From positions 1-54,088 of the forward strand of contig NZ_FRDI01000002.1 of assembly GCF_900143255.1 (NCBI RefSeq): a stretch of 54,088 nt of DNA, read 5' to 3'. Positions within the stretch are counted from its first letter, which is position 1; every line of letters starts with the position of its first letter. This document shows positions 23,923-35,196 of this stretch, piece by piece. Below the pieces are notes generated by a model, which saw only the letters and a list, made by a program, of their open reading frames with translations, did not search any database and had not been told where the DNA came from. A program made the position numbers and the translations under genes. Source of the DNA: Desulfovibrio litoralis DSM 11393. GTDB taxonomy: Bacteria; Desulfobacterota; Desulfovibrionia; Desulfovibrionales; Desulfovibrionaceae.

Positions 23923-24789
23923 ATGCTTGATGTTCAATCAAATCAGCTTAATACAAGTTTTGATATTTCAGATGACTTATTTAATATTGGCGGAGAACAA
24001 CTAAAAAGTCGCTTGTTTATCGGAACAGGTAAATATGGACAAGATGCTCTTATCTCAGAAGTTGCTAAGGCTTCGGAAGCAGAGGTGATTACTGTCGCCA
24101 TGCGACGTGTGGATATTTCTTCAGCTCCTGACAAAAGGCATAATATCCTTGATTTTATTCCTAAAACCATGCGTTTATTGCCGAATACCTCCGGTGCAAA
24201 AAATGCCGATGAAGCAGTGCGTATAGCTCGTTTGGCAAAGGCCAGCGGTTGTGGAAATTGGATCAAGATTGAAGTGATTTCAGATTCTCGCTATCTTTTG
24301 CCTGATGGTTATGAAACCGCAAAGGCAACTGAAATTCTTAGTAAAGAAGGTTTTGTGGTCTTGCCTTATATGAACCCAGATCTTTATGTTGCAAGATCTT
24401 TGGTTGATGCCGGTGCCGCCGCCGTGATGCCTTTAGGGGCTCCGATTGGTAGCAATAGAGGGCTACAGACTAAAGAGATGATTCGTATTTTAATTGATGA
24501 AATCAAATTGCCGATTATTGTTGACGCCGGAATAGGTCGTCCGTCTCAGGCCGCTGAAGCTATGGAAATGGGAGCGGCTGCTTGTTTGGTTAATACGGCG
24601 ATTGCCGGGGCGGCTGATCCTGTAACAATGGGAAGGGCGTTTGGTTTGGCGGTTAAGTCGGGACGTTTGGCTTATTTGTCGGGCTTAGGTCAAGTTTTAA
24701 ATAAGGGTGCGTCTGCGTCTTCTCCGATTGAGAATATATCGACTGTTTCAGGTGATTCTGAGGCTGGCTTAACAAGCTTTTTAGGATAA
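23923..24789 (+). CDS. thiG: Thiazole synthase ThiG
   Basis: A 288-residue TIM-barrel enzyme that joins the ThiS thiocarboxylate, dehydroglycine and deoxyxylulose phosphate into thiazole phosphate. The signatures [46 protein letters not shown] and [11 protein letters not shown] are all present. It is slightly longer than usual (about 255) because of a 25-residue N-terminal lead and a C-terminal tail. It starts 6 nt after thiS. Confidence 0.95.
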   Translation: MLDVQSNQLNTSFDISDDLFNIGGEQLKSRLFIGTGKYGQDALISEVAKASEAEVITVAMRRVDISSAPDKRHNILDFIPKTMRLLPNTSGAKNADEAVRIARLAKASGCGNWIKIEVISDSRYLLPDGYETAKATEILSKEGFVVLPYMNPDLYVARSLVDAGAAAVMPLGAPIGSNRGLQTKEMIRILIDEIKLPIIVDAGIGRPSQAAEAMEMGAAACLVNTAIAGAADPVTMGRAFGLAVKSGRLAYLSGLGQVLNKGASASSPIENISTVSGDSEAGLTSFLG

Positions 24790-24793
24790 TCTT

Positions 24794-25987
24794 ATGAAGG
24801 TTTTTAATGCGAAAAACGGACATGGTTTAAATTTAAAATCTGAACATTTTTCTGATTTAAGTGTGTTATATGAAGATTTTTCTTTTACTTTGAAAGACGT
24901 TTTGAAAGAATTTTCTCGTTCCGATATTTTATCGGCTTTAAGACAACATAGAATAGACTTACCGGCTTTGATTGCCCTACTTTCTCAAGAGGCGGGAACA
25001 GAGCTTGAAGCTATGGCAAAGCGTGCCAGTGAGCAAAGTTTAAGACAATTTGGACGCACTATTCAGCTTTTTACGCCGTTATATATTTCTAATCACTGTA
25101 TAAATCGTTGTGTTTATTGTGCCTTTAGCTCTAAAAACCATCTTAAACGCCATAAACTAAGCCTTAGTGAGATAGAAAAAGAGGCGGAAAATATCGCTTC
25201 TACGGGTTTACGCCAGATTTTAGTTTTAACGGGAGATTCTCCAAAGTTTTCCTCCGTTGCTTATATTGCTGATGCCATAAAGATTTTAAGTAAATATTTT
25301 AGCAGTGTCGGTGTAGAAATCTATGCTTTAAGCCAAGATGAATATAAACAATTGGCAGATGCCGGTTGTGATAGCTTGACTATCTATCAGGAAACCTATA
25401 ATAAGTCCCTGTACGCTAAGTTACACCCGGCAGGTCCTAAAAAAGATTATGCTTTTCGCCTTAATGCACCCGAAAGAGCGGCAAGAGCCGGTTTTAGGTC
25501 TGTAAATATAGGTGCTTTATTGGGCCTTGGTAGTTGGCAGGAAGATGTTTTTATGACAGCAATCCACGCAGAGTGGTTACGACAAAACTTTCCGCATTTG
25601 GAACTTGGAATTTCTTTGCCGAGAATGCGTCCTTGTTATGAAGATACAAAAGAAGCAACAGGGGGCGATATTGATACTTTTCAAGTGCAAGTTGTCTCCG
25701 ATCGTGATTTTGTTCAGGCACTTTTGGCGTTGCGTTTATTTTTGCCGGAAGCCGGGTTAAGTATTTCTACCAGAGAAGAGGCGAGCTTTAGAGATAATTT
25801 AATATCTTTGGGGGTTACTCGTATGTCGGCGGGGGTAAGCACGGCGGTTGGCGGGCATGTTGTTGACACAGATGATAATATTCCGCAATTTGAAATATCA
25901 GATACACGCTCGGTTGATGAAATGGTCAACAGTATTTTAAAAAAAGGTTACCAACCTGTATTTAACGACTGGTTTGGCAGATATTAA
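24794..25987 (+). CDS. thiH: 2-iminoacetate (dehydroglycine) synthase ThiH, radical SAM
   Basis: A 397-residue radical SAM enzyme that cleaves tyrosine to dehydroglycine, the anaerobic route to the thiazole precursor. The cluster motif CX3CX2C is C102-C106-C109 (NHCINRCVYCAF). IYQETYNKSLYAKLHPAGPKKDY and the C-terminal FEISDTRSVDEM are typical of ThiH. It starts 4 nt after thiG. Choice of ThiH over the oxygen-using ThiO fits an anaerobe. Confidence 0.95.
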   Translation: MKVFNAKNGHGLNLKSEHFSDLSVLYEDFSFTLKDVLKEFSRSDILSALRQHRIDLPALIALLSQEAGTELEAMAKRASEQSLRQFGRTIQLFTPLYISNHCINRCVYCAFSSKNHLKRHKLSLSEIEKEAENIASTGLRQILVLTGDSPKFSSVAYIADAIKILSKYFSSVGVEIYALSQDEYKQLADAGCDSLTIYQETYNKSLYAKLHPAGPKKDYAFRLNAPERAARAGFRSVNIGALLGLGSWQEDVFMTAIHAEWLRQNFPHLELGISLPRMRPCYEDTKEATGGDIDTFQVQVVSDRDFVQALLALRLFLPEAGLSISTREEASFRDNLISLGVTRMSAGVSTAVGGHVVDTDDNIPQFEISDTRSVDEMVNSILKKGYQPVFNDWFGRY

Positions 25988-26017
25988 TTTAATTTTTAAC
26001 TTTAACACCTTAAAATA

Positions 26018-26623
26018 ATGAACGATTTGAATTCAGGTTTAAAACAATATCTAACAGACGCACAACTTGCAAAACTTGCTTCCGTGCGTGTTGGAATTAT
26101 CGGTGCGGGCGGTCTTGGTTCTAATGTTGCCCATATGCTTGTTCGCTGTGGAGTGAAAAAAATAACTATAGCTGATTTTGATCGTATTGAGGCGTCTAAT
26201 TTAAACCGTCAATTGTTTTGGCCCGATGATATAGGCATGTTTAAAGTTGTTATGTTGGGTCGTCTTTTAAGGCGTTTAGACTCAAAACTTGATCTTTCTT
26301 TACATATTAGCGAGGTAAAAGAAGGTAATATCAGAGAAGTTTTTTCCGATTGTTCCATTATTGTTGAAGCGGTAGATAACCCCAAAACTAAGGCAATGAT
26401 TTGTCGAGTTTTTAAAAAGCATGTTGATTTGCTGGTTACCGCATCAGGAATATCGGGAATAGGCGGAAAGCCTCTTGGTGTAAAGAAAATATCTGATAAC
26501 CTGATTTGTGTTGGAGATTTTACAACAGAAGTAAGTCAACAAAATCCACCTTTTATGCCAAGAGTTATGATGGCGGCCGCTTTACAAACAGAGGCAGTTT
26601 TTGAATATTTGTTAAATAAATAA
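26018..26623 (+). CDS. thiF: ThiS adenylyltransferase ThiF (short form)
   Basis: A 201-residue E1-like enzyme. GAGGLGSN (29-36) binds ATP, and DFDRIEASNLNRQLF carries the Asp and Arg of the active site. EAVDNPKTKAM is the later conserved block. It lacks the zinc CxxC pairs of E. coli ThiF, as in the short ThiF found with thiSGH in many anaerobes. It closes the riboswitch-controlled operon; thiC, thiD and thiE are not in this window. Confidence 0.9.
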   Translation: MNDLNSGLKQYLTDAQLAKLASVRVGIIGAGGLGSNVAHMLVRCGVKKITIADFDRIEASNLNRQLFWPDDIGMFKVVMLGRLLRRLDSKLDLSLHISEVKEGNIREVFSDCSIIVEAVDNPKTKAMICRVFKKHVDLLVTASGISGIGGKPLGVKKISDNLICVGDFTTEVSQQNPPFMPRVMMAAALQTEAVFEYLLNK

Positions 26624-26719
26624 CTTTCACGCTCTTGCATATTTAATTTATCTGTATTAAGATTTAGCTAATAGTAAGTTTTTTGTTGTTATAAACTTTT
26701 ACAATAAAAGGGGGCTGTT

Positions 26720-27175
26720 ATGCCTAATATAAAGAAAATTGTTTGTACTGTTGATTTAGCCGAACATAGCACGGCTGTTGCTTCTTATGCTAAAGAATTT
26801 GCACAAAAGTTTGATGCCGAAGTTTTGGTTTTATATGTTGCTCCGGCTTTAACTCAATATGTTGCCGGTTTTCATATTCCTGATTCTTCCGTAGATAGTT
26901 TTGTTGGTGAAATCGTTTCCGGTGCTGAAGCCAATATGAAAAAATTTGTGAATGAACACTTTTCAGGTGTTAAAGTTTCAAGTAGTGTTGCGACCGGATA
27001 TGCCGCAGAAAAGATATTGGAAATCGCCGAGAAAGCTAAGGCTGATCTAATTATTATGGGAACTCACGGACGTCTTGGTATTAACAGAATTATCTTTGGC
27101 TCAGTCGCAGAGAAGATAGTTAAAACTTCTACAATCCCGGTTTTAACAATTCGCCCACAAAAAGACAGCAAATAA
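26720..27175 (+). CDS. Universal stress protein UspA family (first copy)
   Basis: A 151-residue single-domain Usp. It begins IKKIVCTVDLAEHS, has the VLYVAPAL strand and keeps the ATP-binding loop GTHGRLG-x9-GSVAEKIV, so it is the nucleotide-binding type. GGGGGCT lies upstream of the ATG. It is about half identical to the next gene, so the two are a tandem duplication. Each has its own upstream gap of 96-177 bp, so separate promoters are likely. Confidence 0.9.
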   Translation: MPNIKKIVCTVDLAEHSTAVASYAKEFAQKFDAEVLVLYVAPALTQYVAGFHIPDSSVDSFVGEIVSGAEANMKKFVNEHFSGVKVSSSVATGYAAEKILEIAEKAKADLIIMGTHGRLGINRIIFGSVAEKIVKTSTIPVLTIRPQKDSK

Positions 27176-27352
27176 TAATTTTTTATATTGTCTTAGAGAA
27201 ATACAATTGTTTTAACAGCTTGAGATTATCTCGTTACTTTTATTAACTATAAGTTTTTTTGTACATAATTTGCTATTGAATTTTATAAATAATTAGATTA
27301 GTATAATTTCGTCATTGCTTATTTGTTAACTTATAACAAGAAGGAGTCTTTT

Positions 27353-27802
27353 ATGCCCGCTGTAAAAAAAATTGTTTGTACGGTAGACTTTGCAGACCAC
27401 AGCTCTTTAGTTGCGTCTTATGCCAAAGAATTTGCACAAAAGTTTGATGCCGAGGTATTGGTTCTTTATGTTGCACCAGCTTTGGCCCATTATTCTGTTG
27501 ACTTTGAAGTTTCTGACGATTCTGTTCAAACCTTTGTTAAAGAGGTAGTTACAGGTGCAGAAGCCAATATGAAAAAATTTGTTGCGGCTAACTTTAGCGG
27601 AGTTAAAGCTTCGGGGCGTGTGGCAACTGGTTATGTTTCCGATAAAATATTGGAAATTGTTGACGAGGTTAAAGCCGATATGATTATTATGGGAACTCAC
27701 GGACGTTCCGGATTAGCCGGATTTATCTTGGGCTCTGTGGCTGAAAAAATAGTTAAATTGTCTAAAGTTCCTGTTTTAACCGTTCACCCTCAAAAAAAGT
27801 AA
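27353..27802 (+). CDS. Universal stress protein UspA family (second copy)
   Basis: A 149-residue paralogue of the preceding Usp. KKIVCTVDFADHS, AKEFAQKFDAEVLVLYVAPAL and EANMKKFV are shared almost word for word, and GTHGRSGLAGFILGSVAEKIV is the ATP loop. The ATG at 27353 has AAGGAG 7 nt upstream; a longer start at 27323 lacks one. Differences cluster in the middle helix (about 50-75), so the partners or ligands may differ. Confidence 0.9.
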   Translation: MPAVKKIVCTVDFADHSSLVASYAKEFAQKFDAEVLVLYVAPALAHYSVDFEVSDDSVQTFVKEVVTGAEANMKKFVAANFSGVKASGRVATGYVSDKILEIVDEVKADMIIMGTHGRSGLAGFILGSVAEKIVKLSKVPVLTVHPQKK

Positions 27803-27843
27803 GAACTGATTTTTAATCTGTTTCTTTAATCTTAAATAATATA

Positions 27844-27905
27844 ACTCATACTTACTTTGTTAAAGTTTTACAACACTTTAGCTCTGATAAGTATGAGTTT
27901 TTTTG
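27844..27905. terminator. Bidirectional intrinsic terminator
   Basis: ACTCATACTTA (27844-27854) pairs with TAAGTATGAGT (27888-27898), followed by a run of seven T. It separates the convergent usp and cobJ genes. Confidence 0.8.
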
Positions 27906-27915
27906 TTGTTTAAAA

Positions 27916-28695
27916 TTAAAACTTATATTTATCAGCATAGCCTCTTGGAGTAAGCAGTTTTGGCTGTTTTGAATCGGGGAATATAATGCGTGTTTGTGAA
28001 TTCCCTATAATTAAAATACTAAGCATATCAACAGATTCGGGGTTAAGCTCTTTTAATTGCAGTACTCTCACTTGTTCGTTTGGACGATATGCTTCTTTGA
28101 CCAAACCTATGCCATGATTGGGTTTTAGTTTTTTATTCAGCAATTCCAAAACTTTTATAAAATTTTCTGAACGTCTTTTAGAGCTAGGATTATATAAAGC
28201 GATAACAAAATCAGCATCTAAAGCGGCATTTAAGCGTTTTTCAATTAAGTTCCAAGGTGTTAAGAGGTCTGATAAACTTATGCACGCAAAATCATGGGTT
28301 AAAGGGGCACCAAGCCTAGCCGCGGCGGCACAAACCGCCGGAACCCCGGGAATAATTTCCAGATTAAGCTGTTCAAAATTAATGTTTTGTTTTTCCAACA
28401 ACTCTAAAACCAAGCCGGCTAAGGCATATATTCCCGGATCGCCGGAACATATCAGGCTTGTGTTTTTTCCTGATAAAACACTATCTATTGCTTTTTGACA
28501 ACGTTCTATTTCTTTCATCATACCGCTAATGATAAGTTCTCGATTGCTTAACAGTTCTTGTGGCAACAGTTCAATATAAAGATTATAACCAGCGATTACG
28601 CTACTGTCTTTGATAGCGTTAAGAGCTAAAGGCGTTAAGAGCTTATTGTCTCCCGGACCTATACCAACTATATATAAAGTAGCTTTGTTTTTCAT
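27916..28695 (-). CDS. cobJ: Precorrin-3B C17-methyltransferase
   Basis: A 259-residue SAM-dependent tetrapyrrole methylase (CbiH/CobJ type). YIVGIGPGDNKLLTPLA is the N-terminal loop, ICSGDPGIYALAGLVLE the central glycine-rich site, EIIPGVPAVCAAAARLGAPLTHDFACISLSDLLTPW the specificity segment and IALYNPSSKRR the family block. It contracts the ring during anaerobic cobalamin synthesis. The ATG at 28695 follows TGAGGA by 5 nt. It is alone here; the remaining cbi/cob genes are elsewhere except cobT at 31471. Confidence 0.9.
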   Translation of the reverse strand: MKNKATLYIVGIGPGDNKLLTPLALNAIKDSSVIAGYNLYIELLPQELLSNRELIISGMMKEIERCQKAIDSVLSGKNTSLICSGDPGIYALAGLVLELLEKQNINFEQLNLEIIPGVPAVCAAAARLGAPLTHDFACISLSDLLTPWNLIEKRLNAALDADFVIALYNPSSKRRSENFIKVLELLNKKLKPNHGIGLVKEAYRPNEQVRVLQLKELNPESVDMLSILIIGNSQTRIIFPDSKQPKLLTPRGYADKYKF

Positions 28696-28901
28696 TGTAT
28701 TCCTCATAAAATATAATTACCTTGACCCTTATATTAAGAATGCAGTAGAATTATTTTAGTAAGTTTTTAATATCTATTTTTTATGAAATTAAATTTTTGT
28801 TACAGTTTTATCTAAAAAGAAGCTATAAATTAAAAGATTGATATTCACAACAAAATTAACCTGTTTCTTTGAGCTTGATATTTGAGCTGAAATTTATATA
28901 T

Positions 28902-30188
28902 ATGCAAACCACAACAACAAGACTTAAAACAACTTTTTATTCTCAAGGCTATGCGTTAAAGATTATTTTTTTATTACGCTTTTTAGTCCTCTCTTTTCAG
29001 GCTCTTTTAGCATATAAACTTAGAAGTTTGTTTGTTATCTTGGCAATTTCTTTGGGAATAGCCTCGCTAACCATTATTATTGCCTCTATTGACGGAGCCA
29101 ATAAAAAAGCCGATGAAATTAGCAATGTCTTTGGCCCTGATGCTTTAATGGTTTTTGGTGGCGATATTTTGGCACAATCGAGCGGAAAACGCACACTTAC
29201 TTTAACGTGGGAAGATGCGAAAGTAATGCGAGCCAGCCTGCCGAGTGCATATATTGTTTTACCCATGCGAGCTAAGAGCCAGGTTCTTTTACGTTATCAA
29301 AACAACAGCTTTACTACTAATATCGTAGTTGGTTCAACTGAAAATTATGCAACAGCTTGGAACTGGCCTTTGGCAGAAGGTAGAGATTTTACAGCAGAAG
29401 ATGTTGAAAAAGGTGCAAGTGTTTGTCTTTTGGCACATTTACCGGCAACGAAACTCTTTGGAAACGCAAATCCCGTAGGGAAAAATATTTTACTTAACGG
29501 AGTTCCTTTTACTGTTATCGGTATTTTATCTTTTAGGGGGTTATCCACTCCCGGCGGAGGTGAGATTGATGACCGTGTTATTATTCCTTTAACTACATTA
29601 ACCAAACGTTTTAATATGGATAAATTGTATTTTAGAGCTTTAAGGGTAAAATTTTTAGATAGCGAAAATATGGAGTATAATAAAGAGCAAGTTGCGAGTT
29701 TGTTGAGAAAGTTACATAAAATTGAAGATGGCGGTTCTGATGATTTCAGTATTATTACAGCAATGGACATTCAAAAATTTTTAAATATGCTAAAGGGCGG
29801 TTTGGTTATATTTTTAGGTATAACGGCGGCGGCGGCAATGAGTGTTGGCGGCTTTGTCTTGGCTAATTTATTTTATTTGTCTGTTGCGGAACGTAAGGTT
29901 GAAATTGGTTTAAAAAAAGCTTTGGGAGCGACTTCAAGAGATATTTTAATACAATTTATGTTTGAGTCGGTTTTGTTAACTTTATTGGGGGCTGTTTTAG
30001 GGTTAGTTATAGGTTTGTTTTTTGGGCAAATCTTGACGAGCTTAGGCTTAATCGAAATAGCCTTATCTTTTAAAGTCTTTCTTTTGGCATTATTGGCATC
30101 TGTTTTGATTGGGCTTATTTTTGGTTTGCGTCCGGCTAAAGAGGCTGCACGTCTTGACCCTATTTTAGCCTTAAAGGGTGGCGATTAA
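28902..30188 (+). CDS. ABC transporter permease (MacB/FtsX-like), first copy
   Basis: A 428-residue MacB-type permease: one N-terminal membrane helix (about 30-60, LAYKLRSLFVILAISLGIASLTIIIASIDGA), a large periplasmic domain to about 300 and three C-terminal helices with VAERKVEIGLKKALGATSRDILIQF, the FtsX-domain signature. The ATG at 28902 is preferred over a TTG at 28869; neither has a strong ribosome binding site. It is followed directly by a second permease with no gap. No ATP-binding subunit or membrane-fusion protein is next to them. Confidence 0.82.
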   Translation: MQTTTTRLKTTFYSQGYALKIIFLLRFLVLSFQALLAYKLRSLFVILAISLGIASLTIIIASIDGANKKADEISNVFGPDALMVFGGDILAQSSGKRTLTLTWEDAKVMRASLPSAYIVLPMRAKSQVLLRYQNNSFTTNIVVGSTENYATAWNWPLAEGRDFTAEDVEKGASVCLLAHLPATKLFGNANPVGKNILLNGVPFTVIGILSFRGLSTPGGGEIDDRVIIPLTTLTKRFNMDKLYFRALRVKFLDSENMEYNKEQVASLLRKLHKIEDGGSDDFSIITAMDIQKFLNMLKGGLVIFLGITAAAAMSVGGFVLANLFYLSVAERKVEIGLKKALGATSRDILIQFMFESVLLTLLGAVLGLVIGLFFGQILTSLGLIEIALSFKVFLLALLASVLIGLIFGLRPAKEAARLDPILALKGGD

Positions 30189-31409
30189 ATGCATAATATT
30201 AAGCTTGCCCTTGCTTCTTTGGCGGCTCATCGTTTAAGAGCCATACTCGCCATGCTTGGTGTTTTTTTAGGAGCTTTGGTTTTAACGGCGATTTTGCATA
30301 TTTCTCAAGCCATGATTTTAAAGGCTGATCTGGAAACTCAAAAACTTGGTCCTAACTTAGTACAGGCAGTCGCAGGGCAAGTGCGTTTTGGTGGCGGTGG
30401 TAGTGCAAGAGTGCGTGGTCTTAGCACTACTTTTACCTTGGAAGATGCTGAAGTTTTAGGACGACAAGTACCTTGGGTAAAAGCTTATACTTCATATACA
30501 AATGCCAATCGCAGTATAAAGTTTGAAGCAAAAGCCACTCAAACCCAAGTTGTTGGAACTTTGGATAGTTACCCCAATGTACGCACTTTTTTTCCTCAAA
30601 TCGGACGTTTTTTTAATGCCCTTGAAGTTGAAGAAAAGGCAAAGGTTGTGGTTTTGGGTTCTGATATTGCCAAGAGATTATTTACAAACATAGAAGACGC
30701 AATAGGTAAAACCGTTTTGGTTCAAACCACAAGCCTTAAAGTTATAGGGGTTATGGAATCAAAAGGGCAAGATCTTTCGGGGAGTAACCAAGACGAACAG
30801 GTTTTTGTGCCTATAACGACTTATATGCGTCGCATGAATAATATAGATTATATTTCCGGTGTTTATTTTACCTTGTATAATGCCGAAAATGAACAGGCGA
30901 CAATGGAAACTATGCGGAATATATTAAGAAAACGTCATAATATTAAGAATGTAAAAGCTGATGATTTTTCGGTTTTTTCCGCAAGAGACGCAAGCAAACT
31001 TCGCACGGAAGCTTTAAATTTAGTGCAAACTTTGGGTTTTATCAGTGCAACTGTTTCTTTTGCCGTTGGCAGTCTTGGAATTTTATCAGTTATGATTTTA
31101 TTGGTTAGGGCAAGACGCTTGGAAATAGGAATACGCCGTGCTGTTGGGGCGAGTGCCGGAAATATTGTCAGTCAATTTTTGACCGAAGCGGCTATTATGT
31201 CCGGTGTAGGCGGAATTTTAGGCGTTTTTGTCGCAGTAATCCTGTGTATTGTGATATATATATTGGGAAACTTTCCTTTTTATTTTAACGTATGGCTTTG
31301 CATTTTATTGGGCATCGCCTCAATCGTTTTAGGGGTTGTTGCCGGGGCTTATCCGGCTTGGGTCGCCTCAAAAGTACAAGTTCTTGATGTTTTAAAGAAT
31401 CAAGAGTAG
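30189..31409 (+). CDS. ABC transporter permease (MacB/FtsX-like), second copy
   Basis: A 406-residue partner with the same layout: helix at 12-45 (LAAHRLRAILAMLGVFLGALVLTAI), periplasmic domain, and FtsX signature ARRLEIGIRRAVGASAGNIVSQFL near 310. It starts on the base after the stop of the first permease, so a heterodimer is likely. A glycine-rich loop (VRFGGGGSARVRGLS, about 65-80) is unusual. Substrate unknown; the family exports peptides, lipoproteins or drugs. Confidence 0.82.
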   Translation: MHNIKLALASLAAHRLRAILAMLGVFLGALVLTAILHISQAMILKADLETQKLGPNLVQAVAGQVRFGGGGSARVRGLSTTFTLEDAEVLGRQVPWVKAYTSYTNANRSIKFEAKATQTQVVGTLDSYPNVRTFFPQIGRFFNALEVEEKAKVVVLGSDIAKRLFTNIEDAIGKTVLVQTTSLKVIGVMESKGQDLSGSNQDEQVFVPITTYMRRMNNIDYISGVYFTLYNAENEQATMETMRNILRKRHNIKNVKADDFSVFSARDASKLRTEALNLVQTLGFISATVSFAVGSLGILSVMILLVRARRLEIGIRRAVGASAGNIVSQFLTEAAIMSGVGGILGVFVAVILCIVIYILGNFPFYFNVWLCILLGIASIVLGVVAGAYPAWVASKVQVLDVLKNQE

Positions 31410-31470
31410 TATTATGTCTAGTTGAATTTCGCCTTTCAGTATCTTTTAACCCTTTAGCAATGAAATTAAT

Positions 31471-32577
31471 ATGCACACAGAAGAACAATTAAACATTAAA
31501 ATAAATAATATCATCAAAAATATAAAAAAAATTGATACTTCGTTATATAGCTTAGCCCAAGCCCACCTTGATTCTCTTGCAAAACCTCTTGGTTCTTTGG
31601 GACAGTTGGAAGAAATAGCGGCGAGAATTTTTTGCATTCAAGCTGGGCAAGATGAGTCCCCAAAAAAAATGCCTAAAATATCCGTTGATCCGGCGTGTAT
31701 TTATACGATTGCCGCCGCTCACGGTGTTAGTGCCGAAGGGGTTGCCGTTCACCCTGATGTTGTGAATAATGTGATGGTTAAAAACTTTCTTCAGGGCGGT
31801 GCGGGAATAAATGTTTTTTGCAATACCGCAGGGGTTGAGCAATTTGTTGTTGATGCCGGTTGTACGGGGGCGGAATTTGAAAAACACCCGCGTTTACTTT
31901 CCGAACGTATAGCAAACGGGACAAAAAACCTTGCCAAAGAAGCTGCCATGAGCAGGTTTGAGTGTTTGAAAGCTTTAGAGTTGGGAATCCGTCTTGCCGA
32001 AAAAGCCAAGAATGCAGGCTATAAGGCGGTTGGTACGGGAGAAATGGGAATAGGTAATACAACTCCGTCCACAGCCTTGTTTGCGGCTTTTACTGGTCTT
32101 GAAGTTGAAAAATTTGTTGGAGCGGGAGCAGGGCTTGATCAAGCAGGCATCAAGCATAAAAAGAATGTTATTACCAATGCCCTTAAACTGCATAAAAAAG
32201 TTGTTGACGGTCAAGACCCTATTGAAATTTTAGCGACTCTTGGCGGTTTTGAAATAGCGGCTTTGGCGGGGCTTTGTCTTGGAGCCGTTTATTATAATTT
32301 AGTTTTGGTGATAGATGGTTTTATCAGTAGTGCGGCATTTTTAACGGCTTATAAACTCAACCCTGATGTTTTGGATTATGCGTTTTTTAGTCATCTTTCG
32401 GCGGAACAAGGACATATTGCTTTTTTAACAACCTTAAAACAAAAACCTATTTTAGATTTACAGTTACGCTTGGGCGAGGGCACTGGTGCCGCTTTGGCTA
32501 TCTTTCTTTTAAGGGCAGCCTGTAATATTTTTAATGATATGGCTACCTTGGAGAGTTTGAATGTTTTGTTGGAATAA
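31471..32577 (+). CDS. cobT: Nicotinate-nucleotide--dimethylbenzimidazole phosphoribosyltransferase
   Basis: A 368-residue enzyme that activates the lower-ligand base of cobalamin with nicotinate mononucleotide. LAKPLGSLGQLEEIAARI is the family start, GTGEMGIGNTTPSTA the substrate loop, and GGFEIAALAG and FLRAACNIFNDMATLE the conserved end with E at the expected catalytic position before the C-terminus. It lies 61 bp after the permease gene, without a clear ribosome binding site. Together with cobJ it shows a cobalamin-making organism. Confidence 0.93.
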   Translation: MHTEEQLNIKINNIIKNIKKIDTSLYSLAQAHLDSLAKPLGSLGQLEEIAARIFCIQAGQDESPKKMPKISVDPACIYTIAAAHGVSAEGVAVHPDVVNNVMVKNFLQGGAGINVFCNTAGVEQFVVDAGCTGAEFEKHPRLLSERIANGTKNLAKEAAMSRFECLKALELGIRLAEKAKNAGYKAVGTGEMGIGNTTPSTALFAAFTGLEVEKFVGAGAGLDQAGIKHKKNVITNALKLHKKVVDGQDPIEILATLGGFEIAALAGLCLGAVYYNLVLVIDGFISSAAFLTAYKLNPDVLDYAFFSHLSAEQGHIAFLTTLKQKPILDLQLRLGEGTGAALAIFLLRAACNIFNDMATLESLNVLLE

Positions 32578-32629
32578 AACGAATATAATTTAACATCTTA
32601 CTTGATTTTTTCAAAGTGAGGAAAGAAAT

Positions 32630-32941
32630 ATGTTTATTGTGCAATCTTGTCAAACTTGCGGTTTTTTAAGGGCTTTGTTTATAGGCTGTGCATTAATGCT
32701 GATTGTTTTAAGTTTTGGCTGTAGTAAAAACGAATATTCTTATTATAATTCCGATGCTTACTATAGCGATCAAGAAGGCATTTCTGCGTCCGGTGTGTCT
32801 GACCCGCTTTCTATTTATCCCGGTATTCAAAATAATAGGGATAGAGAACGTAATTATTATAATCAGAAAATACCAAACGAAAGATCTCGTAACGTTTGGG
32901 ACAGCGGATCTTCTCGCAATACGAAAATGTTAATAAAATAG
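32630..32941 (+). CDS. Small predicted lipoprotein
   Basis: A 103-residue protein with a hydrophobic stretch (FLRALFIGCALMLIVLSFGC) ending in a lipobox-like LSFGC at about residues 27-31. The mature part is rich in Tyr, Ser, Asn and Arg (NEYSYYNSDAYYSD; NNRDRERNYYNQ) and looks disordered. GAGGAAAG precedes the ATG. No family recognised. It lies 52 bp after cobT on the same strand and is followed by a terminator. Confidence 0.65.
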   Translation: MFIVQSCQTCGFLRALFIGCALMLIVLSFGCSKNEYSYYNSDAYYSDQEGISASGVSDPLSIYPGIQNNRDRERNYYNQKIPNERSRNVWDSGSSRNTKMLIK

Positions 32942-33064
32942 AGAAGTTGCAATCGCTTAAATTTTATTTGTCATAATAATGTGTTATTTTAATATGTTAA
33001 CGACTAAAACATTATTAAAATCTTGAGAAGAGCATGAATTGATAATTAAAAAATATCTAACAAA

Positions 33065-33093
33065 AAAGGGTACTTCTTTTACGAAGTACCCTT
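33065..33093. terminator. Bidirectional intrinsic terminator
   Basis: GGGTACTTC (33068-33076) pairs with GAAGTACCC (33083-33091) around a 6-nt loop, with A-run before and T-run after. It divides the convergent lipoprotein and groEL genes. Confidence 0.85.
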
Positions 33094-33143
33094 TAATATT
33101 AACTAAGCTAAAGAGCAAGAGTTTAATGTAAAAAGCTAAAAGC

Positions 33144-34823
<1,680 letters not shown>

Positions 34824-34908
34824 TTATTTTTATTTTTTTATAAGTGAACAATAGATAAAGGTTTAACAACAAAGGGGTAAACTTTGGTTAAACTTTAATT
34901 TAGCAAAA

Positions 34909-35196
34909 TTAGCCGATAATAGCGAGAATATCATCTTCGCGCATCATGATATAGTCATTTACATCGTCTTTAACTTCGCTACCAGCATACTTATTGAAAA
35001 GCACCTTATCGCCAACTTTAACAGTCATTGGGATAGCCTTGCCATCTTTAGATACTTTACCTGGTCCAACGGCGATGATTTCGCCTTTAGATGGCTTTTC
35101 TTTAGCTGTGTCAGGAATATAAAGACCACCGGCGGTTTTTTCTTCTGATTCTAGACGTTTTACCAATACACGATCGTGAAGTGGGGTTAATTTCAT
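34909..35196 (-). CDS. groES: 10 kDa co-chaperonin GroES
   Basis: A 95-residue co-chaperonin: [21 protein letters not shown], mobile loop [22 protein letters not shown], then [15 protein letters not shown]. The length is exactly that of the family from the ATG at 35196. A TTG at 35205 would sit inside the ribosome binding site (GGAGG). Together with GroEL it folds cytosolic proteins. Confidence 0.96.
   Translation of the reverse strand: MKLTPLHDRVLVKRLESEEKTAGGLYIPDTAKEKPSKGEIIAVGPGKVSKDGKAIPMTVKVGDKVLFNKYAGSEVKDDVNDYIMMREDDILAIIG

Noticed and set aside
27281-27308. Promoter TTGAAT...TATAAT before the second usp gene
   Set aside because: The spacing is 20 bp, outside the usual 16-18, so it is not reported as a feature.
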